A DNA stretch of 64,000 bases from Arthrobacter sp. Soil736 (GCF_001428005.1 NZ_LMSB01000001.1:235167-299166); one strand, 5' to 3'. Numbered from the stretch's first letter, positions 53,489 to 62,620 are shown. Program-made: numbers and translations. Notes: generated from the sequence alone by a model not told the origin.

Positions 53489-55141
53489 GTGTCCCACCCG
53501 ATCGATGTCGGATCAGTACTTGGCGGCCGCTACAAGGTCACGGCCACAGTACTGACCTCGCATGACCAGGATCTGGTGCTGGACGGTGTCGACCAGGTGC
53601 TGAACCGCCCGGTCAGCATTCTGGTGGCCGGCCCGCACAATGCGGATCAGGTAGCCCAGAGCGCCCGTGAAGTGGCCACCGGCGAGCGTCCGGGGAGTGT
53701 GCAGATCCTGGACCTTGGCGTGAGCGACGCCACCACCTATCTCATCACCAACCACACGTCCGCCGCCGACCTGCTGGACCTGGTGGTCGCTTCCAGCCCG
53801 CCCTACGTCGAGCCGTTTTTCACGGACACCCTCGGCAGCGAGATCTTCGGCCAGGCCCGCTCGCATGAGCCGGAAACGTACGACGACGACGAAGAGGTCG
53901 ACGCCGGCTACATCAACTACGGGGACAACCAGCCCAGGCAGGCTGATCAGTATCACGCGGCTGCACCCGCCGCCGGACGTGCCTCCGCGGGCACCGCAGA
54001 GCACGGCGCGGGCGCCCAGGCCCCCACTGCGCCCGTGCGCAAGGCCCCCGTCGTGCCGCCTCTACCGCCGGCCCGTCCTTCCGCCGCGCCTTCTGCCGGA
54101 GCCGCAGGGGCTGGTGTCGCTGCCGGCGTAGCCGCCGCGGCCGCCGCAGGGCAGGGCCGGCAGCAGTCCGGTGTCCCCGAGACCACTGCTCCCCAGCCCG
54201 TTCAGCGTGAGAACGTGGAACAGGCACTGCTGCAACGCGAGACCAACCGCTCCGCTGAAGCGGCGTCCGGCTCACTAGACAGCGCCGGCTCCGGAGCAGG
54301 CCAGGACGCCCCCAAGGTGTCACTGTGGTCCGAAGACGACTATGACTACGCCCCCGAAGACCAGTACGCCGACGACGACGAATCGGCGGAAACCGACAGG
54401 CGAGCGGGCAACTTCCCCGCTGTGGCCAGGACCAGCAGTGTTCCCGCTGCAGGCGGCTACGACTACGACGATGACGACGACGAACCGCAGCGCGAACCCC
54501 GTTCCATGCGATGGCTCGTCGGAGGCCTGCTGGCAGCGGTGCTGATCGTTGGACTCATTTTTGCCGTCACCAACCTGGGCAGCCTCTTCAAGACCACGCC
54601 GCAACCGGAAGCAACGGCAGGGTCAACAGTGCCGCCGTCGTCCGCACCTCAGTCCGGCTCCGGGTCGCCGACCCAGAGCACGGCTCCGGCAGGACCGCCG
54701 GCCATTGAAGGCGTCACCCGCCAGGGCAGCTTCGACTTTGCCTCGACGTACGACGCCGACCTCAAGAAGACCTTCGACGGCAACGCGGCGAGCTACTGGT
54801 CGGATATGGAGTTCGCCACGGAGGACTGGGGCGGCCTGGCCCCGGACGGTGTTCCCCTCGTGGTCAAGTTGAAGAGTCCCTCCAAGGTCTCCTCCATTAC
54901 GTTGAACCAGCTGGGTGCATCCGGCGGAAGCATCAGCGTGTTCACCAACGACCGCCCGTCCCTCGACGGCGCGAAGCAGGTGGGCTCCAACAGCTTCACC
55001 TCGCCGGACCTCACCATGCCGCTGGCTGAACCCGTCACTGCGCAGTACGTGATCGTGTCCATCAAGACCCTGCCCAAGCTCGCCGCACCTAAGACCCGTT
55101 ACGGGTACGGCCTGCGGCTTGCCGAGATCAAGGTTCAGTAG
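53489..55141 (+). CDS. MurJ-associated pseudokinase-like membrane protein, kinase C-lobe missing
   Basis: 550 residues from GTG 53489, with AGGAGGA eight bases upstream. VGSVLGGRYKVTATVLTSHD starts like a protein-kinase N-lobe (GxYxL), and the lobe runs to about residue 100 with no HRD or DFG motif. Then a long acidic/Ala-rich linker (with YDDDDDE-like stretches), one membrane helix (WLVGGLLAAVLIVGLIFAV, about 340-360) and an extracytoplasmic discoidin-like domain (STYDADLKKTFDGNAASYWS, about 420-550). The pseudokinase, helix, discoidin order is that of the second half of mycobacterial MviN, where the kinase-like part docks FhaA. Confidence 0.75.
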   Translation: MSHPIDVGSVLGGRYKVTATVLTSHDQDLVLDGVDQVLNRPVSILVAGPHNADQVAQSAREVATGERPGSVQILDLGVSDATTYLITNHTSAADLLDLVVASSPPYVEPFFTDTLGSEIFGQARSHEPETYDDDEEVDAGYINYGDNQPRQADQYHAAAPAAGRASAGTAEHGAGAQAPTAPVRKAPVVPPLPPARPSAAPSAGAAGAGVAAGVAAAAAAGQGRQQSGVPETTAPQPVQRENVEQALLQRETNRSAEAASGSLDSAGSGAGQDAPKVSLWSEDDYDYAPEDQYADDDESAETDRRAGNFPAVARTSSVPAAGGYDYDDDDDEPQREPRSMRWLVGGLLAAVLIVGLIFAVTNLGSLFKTTPQPEATAGSTVPPSSAPQSGSGSPTQSTAPAGPPAIEGVTRQGSFDFASTYDADLKKTFDGNAASYWSDMEFATEDWGGLAPDGVPLVVKLKSPSKVSSITLNQLGASGGSISVFTNDRPSLDGAKQVGSNSFTSPDLTMPLAEPVTAQYVIVSIKTLPKLAAPKTRYGYGLRLAEIKVQ

Positions 55142-55260
55142 GCGCGCCGTTCCGGCGCGCAGCATCCCCGGGCTCAACCGCCCGGCTCTGGCCGCGCAGC
55201 AGCCTTGCGCGGCTGGCACCCGGCCTCCGCGGTTCGGTGTAATAGGGCGCCCTTGACACT

Positions 55261-55282
55261 CCCCAAGACGGTAACCTTGGGG
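55261..55282. promoter_or_regulatory. Inverted repeat in the trxB upstream region
   Basis: CCCCAAG and CTTGGGG form a 7-bp palindrome around ACGGTAAC, directly after a TTGACA-like hexamer (55253-55258). It lies 150 bases before the trxB start. Regulator unknown. Confidence 0.35.
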
Positions 55283-55429
55283 AACGTCTTGTGATGGTGT
55301 GTGCGTGCGGGCTCAATGCGCCTTCACCAGGCCTCCACCACGTCTGGAATATTCGGCACCGCCAAGCAGTTGTGCCATGTGGCCGGCCGGAAGGCTGGTG
55401 CATCGACTAAGGAAGAGGTTCACCGTTCA

Positions 55430-56386
55430 GTGAGCAACGCAGAAAACAGCGCGTCAGAAGTACGTGATGTCATCATCGTCGGCTCGGGTCCGGCAGGCTA
55501 CACCGCCGCCGTGTACACGGCACGCGCCAATCTGAAGCCACTGCTTCTGGCCGGTTCCGTCACAGCCGGTGGCGAGCTGATGAACACCACGGACGTCGAG
55601 AACTATCCTGGTTTCCCTGACGGCATCATGGGTCCGGACCTGATGGAGAACTTCGAAAAGCAAGCTGCCCGCTTCGGCACTGAAATTCAGTTTGAGGACG
55701 TCACGGCCCTGGAGCTCGACGGCGACATCAAGACCGTCACCATCGCCACGGGGGAGACCTTCCGCGCACGCGCCATCATCCTGTCCACTGGTTCGGCGTA
55801 TCGCGAGCTTGGTCTCGCGAACGAGAAGCGCCTGTCGGGCCACGGCGTGAGCTGGTGTGCAACCTGCGACGGTTTCTTTTTCAAGGACCAGGACATCGCC
55901 GTCATCGGCGGTGGCGACTCCGCCATGGAGGAGGCGCTGTTCCTCACCAAGTTCGCCAAGTCCGTTACCGTCGTTCACCGGCGCGACGCGTTGAAGGCCT
56001 CCAAGATCATGGGCGACCGCGCCCAGGCTCACGAGAAGATCAACTTCGTCTGGAACACGGCCGTTGAGGACGTTCTGGGCGGAGACAAGGTCACCGGCCT
56101 GAAGCTGAAGAACCTGATCGACGGCTCCGAATCTGAACTTGGCGTCACCGGCGTTTTCGTCGCCATCGGTAACGATCCCCGTACCGAACTGGTCAAGGAC
56201 ACCCTCGAGATGACCGCCGCCGGAACCATCGCGGTGGAGGGCCGCAGCTCCCGGACCAGCGTCAAGGGTGTCTTCGCCGCCGGCGACGTCGTGGACCCGA
56301 CCTACCGCCAGGCCATCACGGCTTCCGGCTCAGGTTGTGTCGCTGCGATCGACGTCGAGCACTACCTCGCTGACCTTCACGCCTGA
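55430..56386 (+). CDS. trxB: Thioredoxin-disulfide reductase
   Basis: 318 residues from GTG 55430 (VSNAENSASEVRDVIIVGSG), with GGAAGAGG upstream; the open frame starts at 55301 but is not family-like. FAD motif VGSGPAGYTAA, redox-active disulfide SWCATCDGFFF (about residues 141-151), NADPH motif GGGDSAMEEA and C-terminal FAAGDVVDPTYRQAITASGSG. It reduces thioredoxin with NADPH. Followed 38 bases later by trxA, so the pair forms one operon. Confidence 0.97.
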   Translation: MSNAENSASEVRDVIIVGSGPAGYTAAVYTARANLKPLLLAGSVTAGGELMNTTDVENYPGFPDGIMGPDLMENFEKQAARFGTEIQFEDVTALELDGDIKTVTIATGETFRARAIILSTGSAYRELGLANEKRLSGHGVSWCATCDGFFFKDQDIAVIGGGDSAMEEALFLTKFAKSVTVVHRRDALKASKIMGDRAQAHEKINFVWNTAVEDVLGGDKVTGLKLKNLIDGSESELGVTGVFVAIGNDPRTELVKDTLEMTAAGTIAVEGRSSRTSVKGVFAAGDVVDPTYRQAITASGSGCVAAIDVEHYLADLHA

Positions 56387-56424
56387 CCGGCGCTGACCAC
56401 CGTTCGAAGAGAGAGACAAGGGTT

Positions 56425-56751
56425 ATGAGCAACGCAAAAGACGTAACAGACGCAAGCTTCAGCACGGACGTGCTGGCCGCCGACAAGCCGGTAATCGTGG
56501 ATTTCTGGGCCGAATGGTGCGGACCGTGCCGGAAGCTTGGCCCCATCCTGGATGAGATCTCCGTGGAGTATGGCGAGAAGGTGAACGTCGTCAAGGTCAA
56601 CGTCGACGACAACCCCGCCATCGCTGCAGAGTACGGCATCACCTCGATTCCGGCCGTGTACCTGTTCCAGGGCGGCGAAGTGAAGAGCACAGTCATCGGC
56701 GCCAAGCCGAAGCAGTTCTTCGAAAAGGAATTCGCGGACGTCCTGTCCTAG
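56425..56751 (+). CDS. trxA: Thioredoxin
   Basis: 108 residues with the WCGPC active site at 31-35 (VDFWAEWCGPCRKLGP) and the cis-Pro of TSIPAVYLF. GAGAGAGACAAGG lies before the ATG. It passes electrons from TrxB to ribonucleotide reductase, peroxiredoxins and other proteins. The stop is two bases ahead of a 133-bp repeat that carries its terminator. Confidence 0.98.
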   Translation: MSNAKDVTDASFSTDVLAADKPVIVDFWAEWCGPCRKLGPILDEISVEYGEKVNVVKVNVDDNPAIAAEYGITSIPAVYLFQGGEVKSTVIGAKPKQFFEKEFADVLS

Positions 56752-56753
56752 TA

Positions 56754-56886
56754 GCGTCGTCCCGTACTTCGCGAGCGGCAGTCGCCCAACGGCGCTGCGC
56801 AGCTGACGCGGAGACAGAGAGCTGACGCGTAGACAGACCAGTGGCCATCACTCCAGGGGAGTGGTGGCCACTTTCGTTTGCACTGA
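56754..56886 (+). repeat. Left 133-bp direct repeat (long target-site duplication)
   Basis: Identical to 58337-58469 except for two bases (GTCGCCC versus GTCCCCC and GACGCGTAG versus GACGCATAG). It ends exactly where the IS inverted repeat begins. It includes the trxA terminator, so this copy is probably the original target. Confidence 0.93.
56840..56872 (+). terminator. trxA terminator
   Basis: AGTGGCCATCACTCC pairs with GGAGTGGTGGCCACT (one G-U) around AGG, followed by TTCGTTTG. It lies 90 bases after the trxA stop and inside the left copy of the direct repeat. Confidence 0.85.
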
Positions 56887-58336
56887 CCTGACTTGGCTCA
56901 TTTGGTTAGTGCGTGATTTTTGGGCTGTGGATTGCCTCGAGGATGGCTTGCTGCTCGGTGTTGATGTCGGGGGCGAATCTCTGTGTGGTGCCATTGATGG
57001 CGATGGTCGCTGAGCGCAGGGGCCGGAGCTGTTTGATGACGTTGGCCACCGCGAGCCCTGTCCTGTTCTGGACAGTCCTGGAGATGGCAAGCGCGCTGAA
57101 CACAATCGTCAGGTGTGCCTCGATCGCGTCACGGGTTCGGTGGAACATGGGCCTGGCCCGCAGGTCCGACTTGCTCATCCGGAAGGACTGCTCGACGTGC
57201 CACAGCTCGTGGCATGAGCCGATGACTTCCCCTGCGGCCATGACCGCCGGCGGAATGTTAGTTACGTAGCCCTTGAGGCCAGCCAGTTGCCGGGCACGTG
57301 TCAGTGACGCCTCATCGAGGCTGCGTTTCCCGCCGGAGGTCTTCACGAACCGTGGGATCCGGGCCGTCTTCTGTCCCTCGATGACCTCGCGAGCCCGGTT
57401 CTCTTGGGCCGTGAGGGTGTTGGCATCGCGAACTGCCCTCTTGCGGGAGTAGGCCCACACGGCCCGCCACGAGCCGGGGTGCGTAGCGGATCCAGACGGG
57501 CTCGGCGCGCAGGTCCCGGTTGTTCTCATTCCGGTGGCCGGTCCCGGGGGTGATGGTGTCGATCAGCTGCCTGTCAGTGAACGCGTCGCCGTGCCAACGG
57601 AAGTGCGAGGCCAGATCGTGGTGACATCGTAGAGCACCAGGGAAACGTCCCCGTCGGTGCTGGCGTGCTGGAAGCACCAGGTCGCGATCCGGTCCCGGTA
57701 CTTGCCCGCGGCGGCCCGGCCGAGGGTGCGCTTCATGGTCGCGTAACTGGCCGGGACCCGGCCCAGGTCCCGCAGGACCCTGCCGGCATCAAGCAGCGAG
57801 GTCGGTTCCACGACCCGGGCGATCACCAGGTCCCGGAACACCTCGTCGCCGAGCCCGTCGAATCCCAATGCCGTGAACACCCCGGCCAACGCATCGAACA
57901 GGACCCGTGAGTCCGTTCCCACCACGCGTCCTGAACCGTCACGACTGGCTGGCCCGGCCGGCTCGGCCGCATCAAACAAACCCGGCCCGCCAGCAGGCAC
58001 AACTAGGCCCTTGACCTGGGGCGTCGGCTCGACGCCGAGGTCAAGGACACCCTGAGCGGGATCCTCAAGCAACCCACGGGCGCGCTCCAGCAGCACACCG
58101 AGCTCGGCCTCCGTACGCGCCGAGCCGACATGCTCCACGATCCGCTGACCTCCGCGCACATACTCAGCGATCTGCACCGCCGTCGCTCCCGAGGCCGTCC
58201 GCACCCTCCTGATGAATGCCACACCGGTGACACTAGAACAAATCCCATTAGTGCGTGAAAAAGCACCAACCAGCCCACATCACCGCAGGTCAGAGCGCCG
58301 GCCCACCGTGAGACCGCGAACCGTGAGCCAAGTCAG
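56887..58336 (-). mobile_element. IS1549-like insertion sequence (IS1634 family), inactivated
   Basis: About 1450 bases bounded by a perfect 14-bp terminal inverted repeat: CCTGACTTGGCTCA at 56887-56900 and TGAGCCAAGTCAGG at 58324-58337. It is flanked by 133-bp direct repeats. Long direct repeats at insertion sites are an established peculiarity of IS1549 of mycobacteria, and the transposase inside is of that family. The single transposase gene (minus strand) is damaged by an internal deletion and frameshifts, so the element cannot move by itself. The full-length relatives are longer than this, in accord with a deletion. Confidence 0.85.
56906..58222 (-). pseudogene. IS1549-like transposase with internal deletion and frameshifts
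   Basis: N-terminal part (58222 down to about 57615) reads MAFIRRVRTASGATAVQIAE through DVSLVLYDVTT, which holds the first catalytic Asp. There it joins out of frame to DLASHFRWHGDAFTD; about 100 residues with the second catalytic Asp are missing. A second frameshift near 57490 leads to the C-terminal frame with WAYSRKRAVRDANTLTAQEN, SCHELWHVEQSFRMSKSDLR (Glu block) and HRTRDAIEAHLTIVFSALAI. Each part matches the IS1634-family transposase order, so this is one decayed gene. Confidence 0.85.
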
Positions 58337-58469
58337 GCGTCGTCCCGTACTTCGCGAGCGGCAGTCCCCCAACGGCGCTGCGCAGCTGACGCGGAGACAG
58401 AGAGCTGACGCATAGACAGACCAGTGGCCATCACTCCAGGGGAGTGGTGGCCACTTTCGTTTGCACTGA
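58337..58469 (+). repeat. Right 133-bp direct repeat (copy with second terminator)
   Basis: Second copy of the target duplication beyond the IS. It again holds the hairpin of the trxA terminator (58423-58455). Differs from the left copy at two positions, which speaks against a very recent insertion. Confidence 0.93.
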
Positions 58470-58797
58470 GATTCGGACCACGGCTCTTTGTGAGAGGCTT
58501 GCTTGGACGGGGCTTGGGGTGGAAGCTCTGCTCGCGGGCGTTTTACTCTTTGGGAAGCCGCCGCGCCGCTCAGCACTGGAGCACTAACGGCGGAGCGCCT
58601 ATTCGCTTCTGCGTTCTCGACCTTCACAATCGATATCTATTTCAGAAGACGCTTGTGTTGGTCAGACGGACTTCAGAATGGTGGCGGTCTCATTCGTGGG
58701 TCTGGGGCAAGGGTAAAACGGAGGGTTATGTCCGCCGCTGGCTGCATTCGGCAAATGGTCGACTCCGCCCCGGGCCTGACTCGGGTGCATGCGGTTC

Positions 58798-58811
58798 GTT
58801 TCACGTGAAAC
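58798..58811. promoter_or_regulatory. parS site 1
   Basis: Perfect 14-bp palindromic core GTTTCACGTGAAAC, flanked C and A. ParB binding site by consensus (TGTTTCACGTGAAACA). Confidence 0.9.
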
Positions 58812-59165
58812 ATCAAATGTCGATCCCACGCCTTCCCCCGAGTGGGGGACCAGACAGCGAGAGACCGGCCTTGGAAAACCAGGAAGATGATCGAAAGACA
58901 TCATGTCGGTCGCCGGCGCCACGTGAAACTGGCCGCATCCTTCAGCGCCACTTCTCCTCTTTGCCGTGCCATACGCAAACAAGGATCCCCGCGGCATCTT
59001 CTGACAATTCCTGCACGTCGTCCGGTCCGACGGGTCCAGCTCGTCGTCCGCGCTGGCCAACTCGAAGCATTACGATCACACGTGCATCTTGGACTTACCA
59101 CGCTCCTACCCTCCCCATACCCTCCCGCAGTCTTTGCACAGGGAACAGACCTGATCCAGTGAAGG

Positions 59166-59179
59166 GTTTCACGTGAAAC
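59166..59179. promoter_or_regulatory. parS site 2
   Basis: Perfect 14-bp core GTTTCACGTGAAAC, flanked G and A. Confidence 0.9.
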
Positions 59180-60200
59180 ATGCTGACCGCGCCGGCCTAC
59201 TTTCTTGGGAAACGGCACGTCTTTCCACTGAATGAGACTCCAGGCAATCCGATCCATCACCACAATCCGAATCCGGTACCACCGAACACAGGCCATGCTC
59301 GGCTTCACTGCATTCCTTCGGCCCTGCCATCCGCCCTTAGTCGCGAAGTTCCGAGGCCCCGTGCACCGGCATCCACCCTGGTTAGCGCTGGACGGCAGAT
59401 CGTGCGGTAGGCAGATCAAGCAGCTAATCCTGGCAAGGTGACGGAGCGACCAAGAGGCAGAAACCAACCAACCCCGGACAAGCGCGGGGACGATATGTGT
59501 GCGTTGGACTCGGGCGCGCGATGCGGCCCTATTCGGCGATCCCGCGTTACACGGTCCTCGCGTCATGCGGCTGCTTGTCCGGTCAATCGATGCCTTCTGA
59601 TTCCACTACCCTCCCTCTGCCGACCGAGTTAGGGTCGCGCCCGAAGCCGCCAAGCCATCAACCACAGGGGCGCGCCGTGGACGTACTCCCTCTCCCAGAT
59701 TTCGCAGATTCCAGCCAAACAACGAAAGCAGGACACGGTGGACAAACTATCTCTGGCATGTAGAGAACGAACGGGGTTGAAGTTGCTCTATAGGACCGAA
59801 ACGGGCATTGACTCCAAAGGCCGGAGAATCAGGGAGCTACAAAGAGGAGCTCTTCTCTCCGCTCGTGTTTGGACGTGGACGTCCGTGACTAGTCCTGACC
59901 GGTCAATATTCGACCGCGTTTCGCACAGTTCACGCACAATCAGGGCCTGCGCCAACCCAGGCCCCGCGGCGTCCCGCGTCCTGCGCCCGCCGATCACGCC
60001 CGCGAAGCCGATGCTGCTCCCGAACAAGACATCCCAGATCTGTGGGGCAAACATCAAAGGGCGTGGAAACTGGGCTCATCCGAATCGGCCCAGGGGTTTC
60101 ACTAAGCCGTGCCGAGCTGTGCTGTGTTGTGCTGTGCCGAGGGAAACTCAACCACGGTGTCGCATCTTCCTAACCACTGTCTTCCGGAGAGGGGAGTGTC

Positions 60201-60269
60201 GACGGGCTCGGGGTGACGCTCACGACGGGCTCGGGGTGACGCTCACGACGGGCTCGGGGTGGCCCTCAC
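60201..60269 (+). repeat. Three 23-bp tandem repeats
   Basis: GACGGGCTCGGGGTGACGCT plus CAC at 60201, 60224 and 60247; the third copy has GGCCCT in place of GACGCT. Perfect period of 23 bases. Confidence 0.9.
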
Positions 60270-60312
60270 GTCCCGTCGGTCCAGAATGTCCGCGCCGTGT
60301 AGGGTCCACGCC

Positions 60313-60326
60313 GTTTCACGTGAAAC
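60313..60326. promoter_or_regulatory. parS site 3
   Basis: Perfect 14-bp core GTTTCACGTGAAAC, flanked C and A. Confidence 0.9.
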
Positions 60327-60330
60327 ACGA

Positions 60331-60360
60331 CTCATTGTGCGTGGGCTCATTGTGCGTGAG
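60331..60360 (+). repeat. 15-bp tandem duplication
   Basis: CTCATTGTGCGTGGG followed by CTCATTGTGCGTGAG, right after parS site 3. Confidence 0.85.
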
Positions 60361-60603
60361 CGGCAGCGCAGACCTTTCGCTGTTCCTCCGGGTCACTGAT
60401 TTTCACGTGCATTGACCTTGCTTTATCCCCGCAGAGAGACGGGAGGATGACCACATTTTGGAGTCAGCGCAACGAGCGGAAACGTGACTAGTCGACTGTG
60501 CCGGCAATACTCCCCGTGCAAGCGGTCTGTCGACCCATACTGCCCTTGTTCAGTCCCTCGCTGACGGCATAAAGCTCCCGGGTCTCGGGAACTGAATAAT
60601 ATT

Positions 60604-60723
60604 GAGCACCCGAGCACCCGAGCACCCGAGCACCCGAGCACCCGAGCACCCGAGCACCCGAGCACCGAAGCACCGAAGCACCGAAGCACCGAAGCACCGA
60701 AGCACCGAAGCATCGGAGCATCG
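60604..60723 (+). repeat. 8-bp microsatellite, 15 units
   Basis: Fifteen successive 8-base units: seven GAGCACCC, one GAGCACCG, five AAGCACCG, one AAGCATCG and one GAGCATCG. The stepwise change of the unit shows successive slippage expansions. Because 8 is not a multiple of 3, it cannot be a clean coding repeat. Confidence 0.95.
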
Positions 60724-60806
60724 GACAAGGGTGCACAGAACTCCGGAGCGTCAGCCTTCAGCGCCGGGCAACAGGAACCGCCATACCCCGCCTCGAGTCC
60801 GCCCTC

Positions 60807-60822
60807 TGTTTCACGTGAAACA
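60807..60822. promoter_or_regulatory. parS site 4 (full 16-mer)
   Basis: TGTTTCACGTGAAACA, perfect full consensus. First of three sites spaced 39-40 bases apart. Confidence 0.93.
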
Positions 60823-60845
60823 GCCTTCTTCCCCTGTCCACCCTG

Positions 60846-60861
60846 TGTTTCACGTGAAACG
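60846..60861. promoter_or_regulatory. parS site 5
   Basis: TGTTTCACGTGAAACG; perfect 14-bp core. 39 bases from site 4. Confidence 0.92.
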
Positions 60862-60885
60862 ATCTTCGCCCTACCAGCCGCCCAC

Positions 60886-60901
60886 TGTTTCACGTGCAAC
60901 G
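60886..60901. promoter_or_regulatory. parS-like site 6 (one mismatch)
   Basis: TGTTTCACGTGCAACG; core differs from the consensus at one base. 40 bases from site 5. Probably a weaker ParB site. Confidence 0.7.
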
Positions 60902-61241
60902 GCCATAGTGCAGCTAATCTTGTGGACCGCACCAGCGAATCCGGAGGCCGTCCGAACTGCCCTCGCGGACAAAGGCCAATGCGGTCCATGCCTGGCCACA
61001 TCACCTTCGCGCCGGGTACGCACCATCAGAGGGAACCCCAAAGGGCCACGCGGAGTCTGAACCATGGCCACATTGATCGTGGCTCTACACTCACATGCTT
61101 CCCTACGTTGAACCACCAACGAACAAGGATACAGCCCGACACCGACATGAGCCGGGAACGGGAACCTCGACCGCCGGGGACAAGTCGTCGTCTCTCCATG
61201 ACGGGCGATCGCGTGGCAGCCGCGCTGTGATTCGATACGAA

Positions 61242-61275
61242 CGCAGTCTCATTGGTGGCGCAGTCTCATGGGTGG
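61242..61275 (+). repeat. 17-bp tandem duplication
   Basis: CGCAGTCTCATTGGTGG followed by CGCAGTCTCATGGGTGG. Confidence 0.8.
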
Positions 61276-62047
61276 AAGCCGGCTCCGTCCTAGCGTCTTC
61301 GGCTTTGAACCACGGTCACCTGGAGCAAGGGGCATCAAGTCTTGACCAGCCGATTGTGTACCCTGGCCGGCAGTACTCGAGGTCTCCGATACAGCACACG
61401 ATCCGCTGCAGCCATGGGCCCTGCATCAGTGACTGTCCGCCGTAACCAGAACACTAGCCGGCTGTTCGAATGGCATCATCGCCACATTCCGACCAGCCGT
61501 GCGCCGGGCGTCAGCGCGCCTCACCGCCGCCCCCAACAACAGTTGAAGCTATTTCGACAGACAGTTATCTCCACGCCAGGACCCGTCGTGCCGCGGGCCC
61601 AGCCACCAAGAGCACGGGAAGGGGAGCACAGGAAGGTCTGCCCACCGTTTCAGCTGGCCCTGAGCCGGGCCGAGACCCAAGAGGCGTCAGCGCCAGACCC
61701 CGCGCGGTCATGTCAAAGTCCAAAGTGGACGCCCTGCGCTCTACGGTCCCAGCCGACCACGTTGAATCTCGTGAGCCCGCTGAACTTTCTGAGTACGACA
61801 CTGCCGAGATGCTGCGGGATTGAAGACCCCACACGAGGCAAGTTTCCCACCAGCGGCGACATCCTCCGCCCACGCAAGCCACACTGCCACCTTGCCTCCT
61901 TGCCACCCACCGCGTTTAGCCACCAGCCCGCGACATCTTCTTCACACCGCCCACCGGGCACCGCAGCCATTGCTCCATGGGTTCCACATGGACGGCGTTC
62001 CTCATGGACACGCGGCCCATCGGCATCCGCGTCGGCGTCGGCGATAG

Positions 62048-62075
62048 GTCAGTTGCTCAGGTGTCAGTTGCTCAG
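62048..62075 (+). repeat. 15-bp-period tandem duplication
   Basis: GTCAGTTGCTCAG repeated after two bases (GT). Confidence 0.75.
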
Positions 62076-62223
62076 GCGCCCTCATTGGGACCGGCGCTCC
62101 GACTCCGAAGTAGGACCCCATGGACACGACAGGGCCCACGACATCCACGATGCTTCCTCAAGCAAACGAGCGGCTGCCCGCATGCTATAGCGGTCCGGCA
62201 AGCTGCCTATTGCGGCCAGCCTG

Positions 62224-62275
62224 CGTTCGTGACTGCAGCATAGCGACCAGGTTCGTGACTGCGGCATAGCAACCA
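62224..62275 (+). repeat. 26-bp tandem duplication
   Basis: GTTCGTGACTGCAGCATAGC and six further bases are followed by a copy with two changes. Confidence 0.85.
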
Positions 62276-62575
62276 GGTCCACTTGTGGCCTTCCGCCGTC
62301 AATACGGCCCGACCTTTGATCACCGCCGGCAACTCCACATGGTGCATGCATCTGGCCCCCACGTTCGTCTCGACGACCTCGGCGTCTACCGCACCGGACG
62401 TTCACCTCTCCTCTCTTGTTCGGCATCGCTATGGATTGCATCCGTCTCGCGGCATTTCGATAGCCCGACGTTCGGGCGGGAAATGTCGACTAACAAGATC
62501 AGCCCGGCACTGATCGACGCGAACCCTCCCGCCGAGCCACTCCTGTCGTGAACTTCCCACAGCCGGAGCATGACA

Positions 62576-62620
62576 TTATTCACAGTCTTATCCACAGCTG
62601 AATCCACAGGGTTTTCCACA
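62576..62620 (+). promoter_or_regulatory. Iteron array A: four DnaA-box-like repeats at 12-bp spacing
   Basis: TTATTCACA (62576), TTATCCACA (62588, perfect DnaA box), GAATCCACA (62600) and TTTTCCACA (62612), all in the same direction and separated by exactly three bases. The constant 12-base phase places the boxes on successive faces of the helix and suits head-to-tail DnaA binding. Confidence 0.75.

Noticed and set aside
55253..55310. SigR/SigH-type promoter before trxB (GGGAAC)
   Set aside because: The -35-like GGAAC is present but I find no GTT at the needed distance.
58915..58930. Half parS (GCCACGTGAAAC)
   Set aside because: Only one arm matches; left arm has lost TTT. Kept out of the site count although it may be a decayed site.
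58424..59176. 250-codon open frame on the plus strand in the gene desert
   Set aside because: It begins inside the duplicated terminator hairpin, runs across parS site 1, has no ribosome site and its composition (Arg/Ser/Pro/Trp) is that of noncoding GC-rich DNA.
60400..60413. Half parS (TTTTCACGTGCA)
   Set aside because: Right arm does not match the consensus; not counted.
60604..60723. Possible CRISPR-like array
   Set aside because: Units are contiguous 8-mers with no spacers.
60423..61004. Reverse frame with repeated LRCFGASV units
   Set aside because: It is the 8-bp microsatellite read as protein (24-base cycle); it also crosses three parS sites.
61342..62190. 282-codon open frame on the plus strand
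   Set aside because: Very rich in Ser, Pro, Arg and His, no motif, no ribosome site, and it overlaps other equally long frames on both strands.
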